Positions 44,568 through 55,059 of a stretch of DNA of 64,000 bases are shown here, one piece after another. The notes beneath the pieces were generated by a model, which saw only the letters and a program-made list of their open reading frames with translations, was not told the DNA's origin and made no database searches. The position numbers and the translations under genes were made by a program. The stretch is from Tenodera sinensis. Lineage: Eukaryota > Arthropoda > Insecta > Mantodea > Mantidae. Position 1 is the first letter of the stretch. Every line of letters begins with the position of its first letter. The stretch lies in NCBI GenBank assembly GCA_030765045.1, contig CM060962.1, positions 211,695,136 through 211,759,135 on the forward strand, written 5' to 3'.

Positions 44568-44935
44568 TAGGGAAAAATTACCTTCATGTTCAGTTATGCA
44601 GAACAAATATTCAAAAAAATAACCTGACAAACTTAGGCATTAAATTATATAATAAACTACCAGCAAATATCAAAGAAATAACTAATATAAAAAAATTTAA
44701 CAAAGAAGTCAAATCCTTTCTACTACAACATACCTTTTATTCAGTAAGTGAATATTTGACATTGTAACTTGTAAACATATCATTATTCTGTAAATCTTTA
44801 TTTAATAAGTGAATATTTGACATTTTATTTGTAATATTGTAAAATTAGTTCTGTAAATCGTATAGAAATTGTTTTTTTGATGAAGCCCATATCATGTAAC
44901 ATGATCTAAGTGGTGAATAAACATAACTTACTAGC
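44568..44935 (+). mobile_element. Jockey LINE 3' fragment inserted in the hAT gene
   Basis: QLCRTNIQKNNLTNLGIKLYNKLPANIKEI, then FNKEVKSFLLQHTFYSVSEY LTL and a stop at 44,765-44,767. This is the standard C-terminus of Jockey-like elements, severely 5' truncated. The 3' UTR holds a ~64-bp tandem duplication (TAAGTGAATATTTGACATT twice, at about 44,741 and 44,806) and ends GGTGAATAAACATAACTTAC. Borders are placed by where hAT similarity stops and restarts; only a weak TTAACA repeat is visible as TSD. Confidence 0.72.
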
Positions 44936-45344
44936 TACTGTTAACAGTACTGTAAAAAAATCACATGGAGACAAGTACCATTTCTACATGAACGTCAAAA
45001 ACAACACAAAATGAACTGTTACAATATATGCTGGACACCTGCCACAACAAAATAAAAGAAGAACTGAAGGAGAAAAAATTTGTAGCCTTAATAGCAGATG
45101 AGACTACAGATGTATCAGAGCATCAGCAATTGGTTCTCGTGTATCAATGCAAGATTAACGGTGATATCTACAAAAGGGTTTGGTTTTTTTTTTAGCCTAA
45201 TGGTCAGACTGCCATAGAATTATCCAAGCGTCTGGTTACAGAGTTAAACAGTCATTTCAAGTCAACACCAAACATAATCATTGCACAATTATTTGATGGC
45301 ACTGCTGTCATGAGGGGAATAACAAATGGTGTACAATCTAAAAT

Positions 45345-45478
45345 CGGGACACTGAACACGTACCACCCTTCAGTACTGACCCCACCAATGACGCCTGTAG
45401 TGGGCCAAGGTGGGGGATGCAGTGGCTGGGTGGTAATGCTTGGCTCTTCATGGGCTGTTGTGCTGGGGCTAGTTCTAA
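45345..45478 (-). repeat. SINE fragment with 14-bp TSD inside the hAT gene
   Basis: GTACAATCTAAAAT is duplicated at 45,331-45,344 and 45,479-45,492. The 134 bp between them read on the minus strand CCAGCACAACAGCCCATGAAGAGCCAAGC, a sequence also present near 47,345-47,385. Without the insert the hAT reading continues from GVQSKI into REYYPLAHY. Confidence 0.85.
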
Positions 45479-46680
45479 GTACAATCTAAAATAAGAGAAT
45501 ACTATCCTCTGGCACACTACATATACTGTGATGCCCATCAGTTAAATCTCATAATGGAGAAAGCTGCTTCACAAAACAAATCAGCAAGAGTGTTTTCTCC
45601 ATCCTGTCCGATTTCCTGCTTTCTTCTCAAGCTCGCCTCAGCGTGTGTCAGTTTTCAAAAAAATCTGTGAATGTCGTATTGCAGCCAGTTCTGCCACTAG
45701 ATGGAAGTTTAAGTCCCAGACAGTGAGTTGTATTTTTGAAAATAGAGAAGCGCTTATTAAATATTTTATTGAACTGGATGGTTCATTTTAAAAAGACAAG
45801 GTAAGGGAAGCAAGAGGCCTAAGACATAACTTGCAAGACAGTGAATTTCTATTCTGGTTAGAGTTCTTTGACCGTCTAAAGCCTCACGTTAATATCCTCT
45901 ACAACCAACTGCAGATGAGGAAAACTGATTGCATTAAAGTTAGCCATTCGGTGTAAAACTTTGTGCAGATGATTGATGGACTATGCAAGAACTTGGATAC
46001 TACCTCTACCAAAGAAGATCAACATGGTTTTAAGTGGAAGCGAAGGGATTGCAACAAAATCGCTGATGTTAAAGAAGTGTGCAATTGCATCACAATAGAG
46101 ACGAAATACCGCTTTGAATCATTATCTCATCTTGATGTTTGTAAGCTCTTAGACACAGAGAATTTCAAAGAATATTCGAGAAATTTTCCAGACCATATTC
46201 TAGACATGGCTGTAATGAATTATCCCATGGTAAACAGGGATTAGCTAAAATTAGAGCTTTCAATTATTTATGAAAGGCCACAATTTCATCATGGGATGGG
46301 GCATTACCACTATTTAAGATGCTCTATTCAAACAATCTGGTTGAAGCTTTTGATGAAATAGCAAGTCTCCTGAGGATTATCGTCACAATCTCTATGACTA
46401 TGGCAGAACCAGAGCATTGCTTCTCTTCACTAAAGTGGATCAAGTGCTTCCTAAGGCATACAGTGAAGCAGGACCAACTCTCAGCACTCACCATACTCTC
46501 TGTAGAAAAGAATCTAGTTTCGAGCATCAAAGACTTCAACACCAAGGTCATCAACACGTTTGCTGGCATGAAAAATTGTCGGGTCAATTTATTACTACAA
46601 TCAGAAACAGGCGAGTAGATTTGCATTTCCACTGTATGAGCATGCAGCACACTATCCGTTAAATTCACAAGCCGCCACTG

Positions 46681-46775
46681 ACTGCTACTATCACTACTAG
46701 TACTGCTACTACTACACTACTACTATCACTATTACTATTACTACTGCTGTTGCTGCTGCTTCTGTTGCTCCCAAG
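46681..46775. repeat. (TAC/TGC)n microsatellite, right part
   Basis: Degenerate TAC, then TGT/TGC repeats. Begins with the duplicated ACTGCTAC and is the other side of the hAT insertion. Confidence 0.85.
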
Positions 46776-46849
46776 TAGGTATAAAAATATATAATACTGT
46801 AAAAACATTTCAAAATAATTACAATTAAAATTACTTTGATTTACAACTT

Positions 46850-47344
46850 ACATAATTAGTGTGAAGTTTGACACTGCATGTTCTCTGCAAGTTCACAGAA
46901 ATCTTGTGTGTAGCTGGAACAAGCTGTTCTTAATATGTCATGTAGATGTGAGTTTATCAGGCTGGATCAGTGTTTATTCTTGATTATGCTCATGGATGAA
47001 AATGTTACCTCACAAAAATATGTTAAACCAATAAAAGAAAAAGTTTTAAAAGTAACACTATGGACTATGGGATATTTATTCTTATCTACCTGAGTCCAGA
47101 AATTGAATGAAGTTGTATAAAATGATTTCAAAGATATATCATCTTGAAGGTTTAAAATTTTCATTTCTAATACTTCAAGATTACAAGTTTGGAAGACCTC
47201 ACACATCCTACCTACAAGTTCAGTAATATCAACTGAAGTGAATGGATAATTGATAAACATTATGACTGGTTCAAGTGTTAAGAACTGGCTAAACCTGTCA
47301 CTAAATTCTGTGACTAGGATTTCAAGATGCTGGAATAAAGATAG
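46850..47344 (-). pseudogene. hAT (GTF2IRD2-like) transposase C-terminus, antisense
   Basis: Minus strand: EFSDRFSQFLTLEPVIMFIN YPFTSVDI, LNLQDDISLKSFYTTSFNFW TQVDKNKYPIVHSVTFKTFS, then FIGLTYFCEVTFSSMSIIKN KH*SSLINSHLHDILRTACS S. This is the LQ.D..LK.KF....FY..L....FP.L...A..M.S.FGSTY.CE..FS.M...KS..R..L...HL...LRIA pattern of the general-transcription-factor II-I repeat-like hAT proteins, ending in the dimerisation helix. One stop. Cut at its 5' side by a SINE fragment. Confidence 0.8.
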
Positions 47345-47385
47345 GCCTTGGCCCTTCATGGGCTGTTGCACCAGGGTTTAGTTAG
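47345..47385 (-). repeat. SINE fragment
   Basis: GGCCTTGGCCCTTCATGGGC and TGTTGCACCAGGG read on the minus strand CCCTGGTGCAACAGCCCATGAAGGGCC, the same repeat as at 45,345. Confidence 0.6.
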
Positions 47386-47631
47386 TTTAATTTCATTTGT
47401 AATGTGTGTTACTGTTTCATTGAGGTAAAAAGGATCACTAGAGAAATAGCAACTTTAACCTGTTAATGTAAAAGCCAGAGTATTTTTGGGTTTTTAATTT
47501 TGGCAAAATAATAACAGGTGCATATAATTTCTAAGCGGCCGTGTATTTTTAAAGGATGAATTTATGCATTCTGTCTTGTTCTTCAGGTACGGTAGCTCCT
47601 TGATACCTCTAGATTGCACTGTAATCTCATT
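47386..47631. other. No recognisable feature
   Basis: AT-rich spacer. Confidence 0.5.
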
Positions 47632-47764
47632 TTTACCTTCTCTACTGGTAAGTAGGGGAAGTATTGTATCCCACCCAAAAATTGGATCTCGAGATTTCAA
47701 CAGAAATATATGTTTTGAGACCCCCTGAATCCAAAAAAAAGCATTTTTAGAAAAAGATCCATGT

Positions 47765-47795
<31 letters not shown>

Positions 47796-48528
47796 CGTCC
47801 GTCCGTCCGTCTGTCTGTCTGTCTGTGGACAGCATAACTCAAAAACGAAAAGTTAGTTAAAAACCAAAGTTAGTATTTAAGTTTAATGTCTTTCAAGGAT
47901 GCAACACAAAGATTTTGAAAAAATAACCCCACCCTAAACTACCCTTTACATGTAAAATTTTTCGAAAATTTTGATTTTCTTGAAAATGGCTCTAACGGTT
48001 TTGATTAAAATATCATATGTTTGAGATATTTTTATGACAAATGAAATGTATATCTTGAATTTTCTGGCTATAGCCCCTATAGTCGTATTTACTCTGGACG
48101 GCTTCTGCATAATTGGTAAACCGTCAGAGATAGATCAAATCATACTATACCAAAAATGTAGATCTTGCTAAAATACACAATTTATGTCTAAATAAATTTT
48201 CTTGTAGGGTGAACCATTTTGGAGATATTCCTTGTTATGTGTGTGAGTTTCAGAAAACTTAAAACTTTCATGAAATGGAACATCGTTGTTCATTTGTTTT
48301 GCATGTTAAGTGTGCAAAGAGAACGGAATCTCAAAGCTTTAAAAGATTTGGCTCACTCAAAGCCTACTGTCTTCCCCTATTCCCCTTGTACCTACAAGGA
48401 AATAAGCAATAAGATAATTTGTACAAATGTTTATCTCAACTAACATGAAGAAGATATAGGAATAAGAGTCTGTAAGAATGCTTAGTACAAGAGTAGAGAA
48501 AGTCATATAAGTGCAACACATCAGATTT
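47632..48528 (-). repeat. R900 repeat, full-length copy 3, antisense
   Basis: Colinear with copies 1 and 2 in reverse, from CATTTTTACCTTCTCTACTG at the left to GTGCAACACATCAGATT at the right. The internal microsatellite (47,763-47,826) is here a tetranucleotide, TGTC/CGTC, not CA. Confidence 0.88.
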
Positions 48529-49396
48529 TTTTTGACATGTGTATCTCTACTGACAGGTGTCTGCGAGTCAGCCAGTTTAATCAAATTTTCTTTTTGCATG
48601 TTTTATTGGCATTAGAGGATTCTTGTTTTAAACAGCTACCATAGTTTTTGTTACTTCCTCATGCTTTATGTAAATGCCAAGTGAGTAAGAGTTCAGTATT
48701 GAATTTAGTGTTGCAGTTAATTTCTTGGAGCTTAAATATCCAATACTTGCTTTTTAATGTGTAAGTTCAAAAAACAAAGTTTAAGCACATAAATGTACTC
48801 TGGATTTTAATTAGAGGGTTTATTTGGAGATTAAAATATTCATTGTTTAGCTCTTAAAAATGAGTTTTATTGTATTTAAGGAAGTATTTAATTTTGACTT
48901 TGTAAATAGTGCATTTGTTAAAATATTAACATTATAATCATCAGATGACTGGGGCAGTTGCTAGTTGGCAGGAGTACTCTGAAAATAATAATTAATGGGA
49001 AAAATGAAGGCAGCTGTGCCTTGTGTCGTTTATGGACTTGCACATTGTTCTGTTAAACATGTCTATACTTTGTCTAACTTTGCTTGTCTGGACTGTGTTT
49101 AAAGCACCATCTGTCCCGAAAGTGAAGGCAGCAACACTGTATTTTGAAGCTTTGTATTGGACACAACTACACACATGGTGTAGTTGTTCCTGGAAGTAGT
49201 GGAAAAGAGATTTGGAAATGTTGGCACTGTTTTCTACCAGCTGTGCAAAAACCAAATGTCCAACCAAGTAGCAAACTTCAGCAATGCTGAGAGAGAGACT
49301 TCTGGAAATATTAAAGGCATTTGGGATAGATCACTAAACCATTGCTCGGTTTAAAAATAGCTATGTAAAATTTTAAAACATCATAATGCAATTATC
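48529..49396. other. No recognisable feature
   Basis: AT-rich; nothing supported. Confidence 0.5.
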
Positions 49397-49602
49397 TTAA
49401 ATATAATAAATATTTAGAGACTAAAACCTTCACTTATCTTAGTATTTGCTGTAAGCTCTTGAAATAAGCTATGGTAACTATTATAACATGAGCACTGACG
49501 ATATGATGGATTCATCATGAAACATGTTTGCGTAATTATTTGAAGAGTATATAACACTACAATAAGTGAAGCTTTTAGTCTCTAAATATTTATTATATTT
49601 AA
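49397..49602. repeat. MITE-like palindromic element with ~47-bp inverted ends
   Basis: The left arm TTAAATATAATAAATATTTA GAGACTAAAACCTTCACTTA (49,397 on) is repeated inverted at the right (to 49,602: ...AAGCTTTTAGTCTCTAAATA TTTATTATATTTAA) with about three mismatches. The ~110-bp loop includes GCACTGACGATATGATGG and TCATGAAACATGTTT. TTAA lies at both extremes. Confidence 0.75.
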
Positions 49603-49965
49603 TATTTGTGTTGCTTCACTGTTAACAGCTTCAGTTTGTCATTGAACTCATCATAATGCATACTTTGCAAAATTTGAAAGTATAATTTACAGCTGACAAA
49701 ACACAAATGCAACATGTAAAAATTAATTCCAAATTACTGTAGCAGCAATTGCTTTATTCAAGCTGAAAAATGTAACATGAATGAGGTTACATGGTGCCAA
49801 AGTGCAAATTTACAAAAATCAGGGCTTGGTAGTAAACACATCCAGTCGATTAACTGCTACAGAACATTTTAATTATTCTGTCACTAACATAAATAACTGA
49901 TACATTGTCTTTCATCATACACTCAGCTGTAACCACTTAAATGTCTGGGTTGTCAAATTGTGTTA
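49603..49965. other. No recognisable feature
   Basis: AT-rich spacer. Confidence 0.5.
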
Positions 49966-49969
49966 TTAA

Positions 49970-51331
49970 CCCTAGAACGCTAAGCCTCGTTATTTTTACG
50001 ACGCACGATTGGCAATTCTGCTTTTACTCCTATAGTTTTAGCGCCACAATTATTTCCTTTTCAGTAGCTTCCTAGCTTTTGAAGAGCTTGGTCAGTAGGT
50101 GTGCATTGTCGAAATCGGATGTAACAGTGCATTGTTAGTAAGTGCTTTGTCGTAAATTTTATGACGATTAGTGTTCACGTATCCAGAATTTCATAAGGAA
50201 GCAGATTTATTTTTGTAATAATCTGAATTCAGGAAAGCAGGACGTGTAATAACAATTAGGAAAGCAGTTGAATCATTGCTTGCGATCATTTCAGATGAGT
50301 ATTCTGTGTGCAGACGACCCAAATTTTGGAAAAAAAGATTATGGCAATGCTTCTTGAAGAAGATAGTAGCCCTGAGATTGATTTTAGCTCTGACAAAGAA
50401 ATTGATAATGTGGAGTCTGATGATGTAATAATGACTGATACAGATGGTGAAAATATGGCAGGACAAAATATTGATATGTGTATGAGCAGCGACGAAAATT
50501 CTCCTCTAACTAGGCAACGTGGACGTAAAAGTAGAAGGTTAGAATCTGAACATTCTAGTAATTCCGCATTTGAAAGTGAAGAGAATGGCAACATTTCTTC
50601 GCCACTTGAAAGTCTACATATTTTGATGCCACCAAAAAGTATTCTGAAAGCGAAGAACAAACATCGCTGGTCTGCAAAACCTGCTAGTCATTCAAGATGC
50701 AGTACACCAAGCAGAAATACAATCCACTTCGTTCAGACACCTATTGGACAGGCTAAAGAAAAGGCGATGGCCACTGTGTATGTTTTATGGCATGATTAAT
50801 ATTGGCTGTGGAAATGCCTGGGTTATCCACAGTCACAATAATCAGCGCCAAGGGACACACAAATTGGCAAGGAAGGACTCTCTAATATGCTTGTCTGAGG
50901 AACTCACTTTGCCATGGATGGCGAAGAGACTGGAGTCCCCCAGTTTACAAACACATCTCCGGGTAATGATACAGGATGTTCTCCAGAACAGTCACCCTCC
51001 CAAAGGCAAGAACCACAGGCCAATGGCAAGAGAACCATTTGTCATGTATGTCCTTCTAAGAAAAGATTGACAACAATGTACTGTAAAGAATGTTGCCATG
51101 CATACTGCAAAGAACATAGGGCAAATCTCTGCACAAATTGTTGTAAGTGAGGCGAGATAGAACTGTCTCTGTTGTCTCATAACAGTTTAAATGAGTCAAG
51201 ATAATATTTTATGAGGCAGGCATAAACATTTGTGAGATAATAGTAATGTATTTTGTAATAGAAATAAACAGTAGTAAATTTTACGAGGCTTAGTGTTTAT
51301 GTACTATAGGAATAGGGTTAGTGTTCCAGGG
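49970..51331 (+). mobile_element. Internally deleted piggyBac element
   Basis: 1,362 bp. Ends CCCTAGAACGCTAAGCC (left) and, minus strand from the right, CCCTGGAACACTAACCC. TTAA lies on both sides (49,966-49,969; 51,332-51,335), the piggyBac target. A subterminal CTAAGCCTCGT sits next to the left end and ~35 bp inside the right end in inverted orientation, giving asymmetric ends as is usual for piggyBac. Inside are the two outer parts of a transposase without its catalytic centre. Confidence 0.88.
50341..51150 (+). pseudogene. piggyBac transposase lacking the DDD catalytic core
   Basis: The N-terminus from the ATG at 50,341 (MAMLLEEDSSPEIDFSSDKE) is an acidic, Ser-rich region. Then NKHRWSAKPASHSRCSTPSR and NTIHFVQTPIGQAK, the normal lead-in to the catalytic domain. 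About here (50,755) the sequence jumps, in another frame, to KKRRWPLCMFYGMINIGCGNAWVIHSHN, the segment after the last catalytic Asp. It goes on LICLSEELTLPWMAKRLESP. After a frameshift near 51,000 comes the C-terminal Cys-rich finger ICHVCPSKKRLTTMYCKECC HAYCKEHRANLCTNCCK, stop at 51,148-51,150. Roughly 350 residues are missing. It cannot catalyse transposition. Confidence 0.85.
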
Positions 51332-51335
51332 TTAA

Positions 51336-52813
51336 ACGTGTTATTAGTCAGCACATTTCCAATGTTTTTTGCCAATAACGTTTGATTCATACATTTTATG
51401 GATGTGCATATGAAATATTCTTGAAACTCATCACTATGAAGTGGATTTTTTGGTAAATAAGTACTTTTCTGCTTGCAGCTCCAAGCATGAAAACTAAGCA
51501 TAAATATTGAATATGATGCCACTGTTGGGAATACATGATTTTATTTCACATAAAATTGCATAATTTTAGAATAAAAATATTTAATTAAATATGTTTCATA
51601 ATTTAGGTGTGAGCACATGTTTTATGCATGTTTTAGCAATAAACTACATTTTCCATGACTGAGCTTTGTTTTCCCTTTAATTGTGGCAAAAAACATTAAG
51701 AACTTGGTTTACCAGAAATGAAACGGTGCACCCTTCTGCCATATGATATCCTGTAACCTTAGATAACATTACATGTTGTCAACAGCACACTGCACAGGTG
51801 TCTGTTTGGACTGCCCTCAATTATAAACATGTATACACAGAAAAGAAGTTTTGCATGTCAGATGTGTCAACTAGTAGTTTAGATGATACCTAAGCTGGAT
51901 ATGACTCATTCCACTACAACGGTCATCATACCTTACTCAGGATTGATCCCCCATTTTATGATACTGGTACTGAAACACAAAAAAGAAAAACCAGCTAATT
52001 TAGAATACATGTGCAATTGAAGTAAATAGTATCAAGGTTGATTTCTTAGTTGGGATAGAAATGCATTATGACTATTCTCCTCATACTTGTAATAGTTTTG
52101 TCTTCATGTAGTCTTCCAAAGCTAACATCTGCTTGTACATTTCATTGAAAAGAAGAATTGTGTATAATGAACATATTATGTGTAGTTATGTGGCACTCTA
52201 CAAATGTAAACCAATGGAATGTTTAAATTTTGATAAATTCTGTTACACTGCCTACATTTCTAAAATGCTAACTGATAGTGCATCAGTTGCTCCAGTGATA
52301 ACATTTGGGTAATATTAAACATAATTTCGTGATCTCAAACAAAGTCACATTGACTTCAACTTACATGCTTTTTTCTCAGTGTAGCCATTGAACAGATATA
52401 TTCATACAAGGATATCCTGCAAAACCTAGAACATCATTTTCAATCTAATCTTAACACCATAGATCTATTCAGGTCTAATTGTAACTCTAAGTAGTCTGTT
52501 AAATCCCTGTGTGAAATCAAGAAATTATATTAGTATAGTGCTTTGTAAGCTCATTACTGAAAACAGATTTATAGTTGCAGCCTGGGCAGGGAAAAGAGCA
52601 GTATTTTGCAGTTCAGGTGAAGCTAGTGAAGCTCCACTTCACCAGTTTTATTTGTATTAAACATGATATAGGTGTTTAATTTGTTGTACCCTTAAATATA
52701 CAGAGAATATATCTGTGAGGGTAAAGGGATGGGTGAAAGCTACCAGCTACCTGCCTCCTCTCTTGCAGTTCAGCCTTGATGGGTCAAAAAGTACAGCTAT
52801 CTCTTTCAGCCAA
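51336..52813. other. No recognisable feature
   Basis: AT-rich. GGTGAAGCTAGTGAAGCTCC ACTTCACC near 52,617 is a small inverted repeat that could mark an old hAT end, but I cannot support it. Confidence 0.45.
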
Positions 52814-52826
52814 TATATAGCAGCAT

Positions 52827-53533
52827 TATTATTTATTTATGCCAACAAACTTACTGTTGGTGTTTTTAAACACACAAGCCGTGTGTGGGCAAAGTTTGAG
52901 AGGTAGAACTGGAACTTAAAAATTCAATGCCACAACTGGGATTTGAACCACAGACCTTCTGCTTACCAGGTGGCTGCTCTAACCATTGAGCTATTGTGAC
53001 AAACTGCCAGAATGGCATTAAATTCTCAAACCAGTTCGTATTTCTCCTGGTAAACCACAAAGGCAGTCTCACATCAGAGACAAATTACCCCAATAGTGAC
53101 TTACTATTGTAAGTACTTTATGTCCCAGGATTAAATAACCTTCAGATGGTAATTATTATTTATTTATGCCAACAAACTTACTGTTGGTGGTTTTAAACAC
53201 ACAAGCTGTGTGTGGGCAAAGTTTGAGAGGTAGAACTGGAACTTAAAAATTCAATGCCACAGCTGGGATTTGAACCACAGATCTTCCGCTTACCAGGCGG
53301 CTGCTCTAACCATTGGTACATAAAGTACTTACAATAGTAAGTCACCATTGGGGTAATTTGTCTCTGATGTGAGACTGCCTTTGTGGTTTACCAGGAGAAA
53401 TACGAACTGGTTTGAGAATTTAATGCCATTCTGGCAGTTTGTCACAATAGCTCAATGGTTAGAGCAGCCACCTGGTAAGCGGAAGGTCTGTGGTTCAAAT
53501 CCCAGTTGTGGCATTGAATTTTTAAGTTCCAGT
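52827..53533. repeat. SINE-P composite (two antisense units plus one inverted unit) in one 13-bp TSD
   Basis: Unit A (antisense) runs from the tail TATTATTTATTTATGCC at 52,827 to its 5' end near 53,150. Unit B (antisense, partial) runs from there to CTAACCATTG at 53,317. Unit C (sense) runs from GTACATAAAGTACTTAC to TTTTTAAGTTCCAGT at 53,533. The whole block is bounded by TATATAGCAGCAT at 52,814-52,826 and 53,534-53,546. The tRNA-like part has A box TAGCTCAATGGTTAGAGC and B box GGTTCAAATCC. One TSD around three units implies a single insertion event. Confidence 0.87.
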
Positions 53534-53546
53534 TATATAGCAGCAT

Positions 53547-53898
53547 GTTTATACTCAGTTGCCATGACAACAAAACGGAATTGAAGGTTACATGTGTTGC
53601 AAAATAGACCTGCTGCAAGGGTAACATGCAGCTACAGTAGAACAGAAATTTAGCGAACCACAGCCTCTTGTAGAGGCTAGTCTATTGATGTAAAAATACT
53701 GTTCCCTCTCTCTACTCTACTTACTTTGACTGTTCACATAAAGTGGTTGTGTATTCTAGTTGGCCATTGTGTTTATTTATTTAACTGAAGTTAGCTTCAC
53801 TGCAACTTCTTGCTCTTTGTTTAATTAAAGTTAGTGGAGAAATGAATCCACAAAATGATATAGTGTGTAGTATATTACTTACATCATTTTTGCAGTGA
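53547..53898. other. No recognisable feature
   Basis: AT-rich; possibly 5' sequence of the hAT gene that follows. Confidence 0.4.
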
Positions 53899-54115
53899 AT
53901 TGATTGTTACAAAATGGATGTGATATTAACAAGAGTACCAACCACTATTCTAAACTTATCGGTACAAAAAGTGGAATCGAAAGGTGCAAAATGTTACAAA
54001 AAGCACTTTAAAGATTTGTGGTACAGTGAATATGAGTGGCTGTAGGGTAGTTATATGGAAAAACTGTTTTGTTGGCCTAGCTTATTACTTGGTGTAAAAA
54101 AGACTGTGGAACAGT
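53899..54115 (+). pseudogene. hAT transposase 2, N-terminal fragment
   Basis: YKKHFKDLWYSEYEWL*GSYMEKLFCWPSLLLGVKKTV resembles the F...W...Y.WL..S....KLFCWPCLLF N-terminal zinc-finger region of hAT proteins of the type seen at 55,060-56,632. The reading stops where a LINE 3' fragment begins. Confidence 0.6.
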
Positions 54116-54129
54116 AGAACCAATTAGTT

Positions 54130-55004
54130 TTTAAAGGGTAAAGGGTATATATAGAGGGGAACACCTCACGCATTGTGATCCATGCAGATCTATTGTGGCT
54201 ATCACACCCCTCCCCCCCACCTCCCAGGAGGCAAGGATGAAATGAGGGAACCTCAGGGTGCCACAGGGCCACAGCCAGATGGGTCACAGAGAAGGGTGGA
54301 AGTCCCTAACAATAATAAGTCTTAAGGTTGTAATTAATGCAGCAATGTATTTGGCCAGACAACACCTTGATTTTCATGGTCATGATGAAAGCTCATCTTC
54401 ATTTAATAGTGGAAATTTCAAAGAACTGTCATCTTTATTAATTTTCACAAGTCCATTAGAGATTCAGCCCCACTACATTTAAGAGAAAGGGGTAGTAAGG
54501 GGTAGTGATGCGCCTCCTATAGCCTCTCCTACCCAATTCCCATCCTCATCCTGCCCGTGGTGCACCCTGCTTTTAACAGATGAGGCTCTGGGGACCGAAT
54601 CACAGCAGTATAACTGTTTCATCTAAAATGGAGGAAATGTCATTTACATATGTGCTGGCCTATCACAGCACAACAGCGTCCCTCAGAGGCACATGAGGGG
54701 AAGGTCGGTGGATCTAAATACCACCTATTTAGTCCTCCCGGCTAGGTCCGATGAACCCGTTGACCAACGATAGGTGTGGTCCCCCTTGCAAAATGGGGGT
54801 TAAAGTCGGGTGATGTAACTGCCACATTGTAAAACTGGTGCCCGTTAAGAAAACAGTTACATGAAAGCCACATACACAAATCACGACTGCTTAGCAAGTC
54901 ATCTCTACAGAATAGGTATCTCAGCCTCACCAATATGTGTCCTGTGTAACGATCCAGCAGAAATGAATGAAGACCACTTGAAGACCTGTGAAGCAGGCAC
55001 TAGA

Positions 55005-55044
<40 letters not shown>
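54130..55044 (+). pseudogene. LINE 3' end with (CAA)n tail
   Basis: KATYTNHDCLASHLYRIGISA SPICVLCNDPAEMNEDHLKTC (54,862-54,990) is the GHDCL..HL.RIG...SP.CPLC...EEM...HL..C zinc-knuckle terminus of an insect LINE. It ends in CAA repeats at 55,006-55,044. Upstream (54,130-54,860) is C/G-richer, largely unreadable sequence that I take as the preceding LINE part, with less certainty. It separates the two halves of hAT 2. A second copy of the same terminus, with TSD, is at 58,487-58,731. Confidence 0.65.
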
Positions 55045-55045
<1 letters not shown>

Positions 55046-55059
55046 TTTAAAAGAAAAGT

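Larger units (their letters stand above)
44180..46618 (+). pseudogene. hAT transposase, broken
   Basis: CYPCLLLRSNDSWSKSGVKGL GHLNEYANKH (zinc-finger-like N-terminus), KEQTERNMYILLKIIDCIKL CGASELPLRGHDETKESENSG IF (to 44,567), then the Jockey insert. Resumes LLQYMLDTCHNKIKEELKEKK, FVALIADETTDVSEHQQLVL (first catalytic Asp), then PNGQTAIELSKRL and IIAQLFDGTAVMRGITNGVQSK (second catalytic region), then the SINE. Resumes YYPLAHYIYCDAHQLNLIMEKA. C-terminal ETKYRFESLSHLDVCKLLDT and the dimerisation domain IVTISMTMAEPEHCFSSLKW IKCFLRHTVKQDQLSALTIL. Stops at about 45,199, 45,790, 45,953 and 46,242. Confidence 0.85.
43651..46680 (+). mobile_element. hAT element (zf-MYM/DUF4371 type) inserted in a microsatellite, 8-bp TSD
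   Basis: The left end CAGGGGCGATC and the right end read on the minus strand, CAGTGGCGGCTTGTGAA, form short inverted ends of hAT type. ACTGCTAC at 43,643-43,650 and 46,681-46,688 is the 8-bp target duplication typical of hAT. The flanks are the two parts of one TAC/TGC-rich microsatellite. The element encodes a broken transposase and carries two retroposon insertions (44,568-44,935; 45,345-45,478). Without them it would be ~2.5 kb. Confidence 0.87.
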
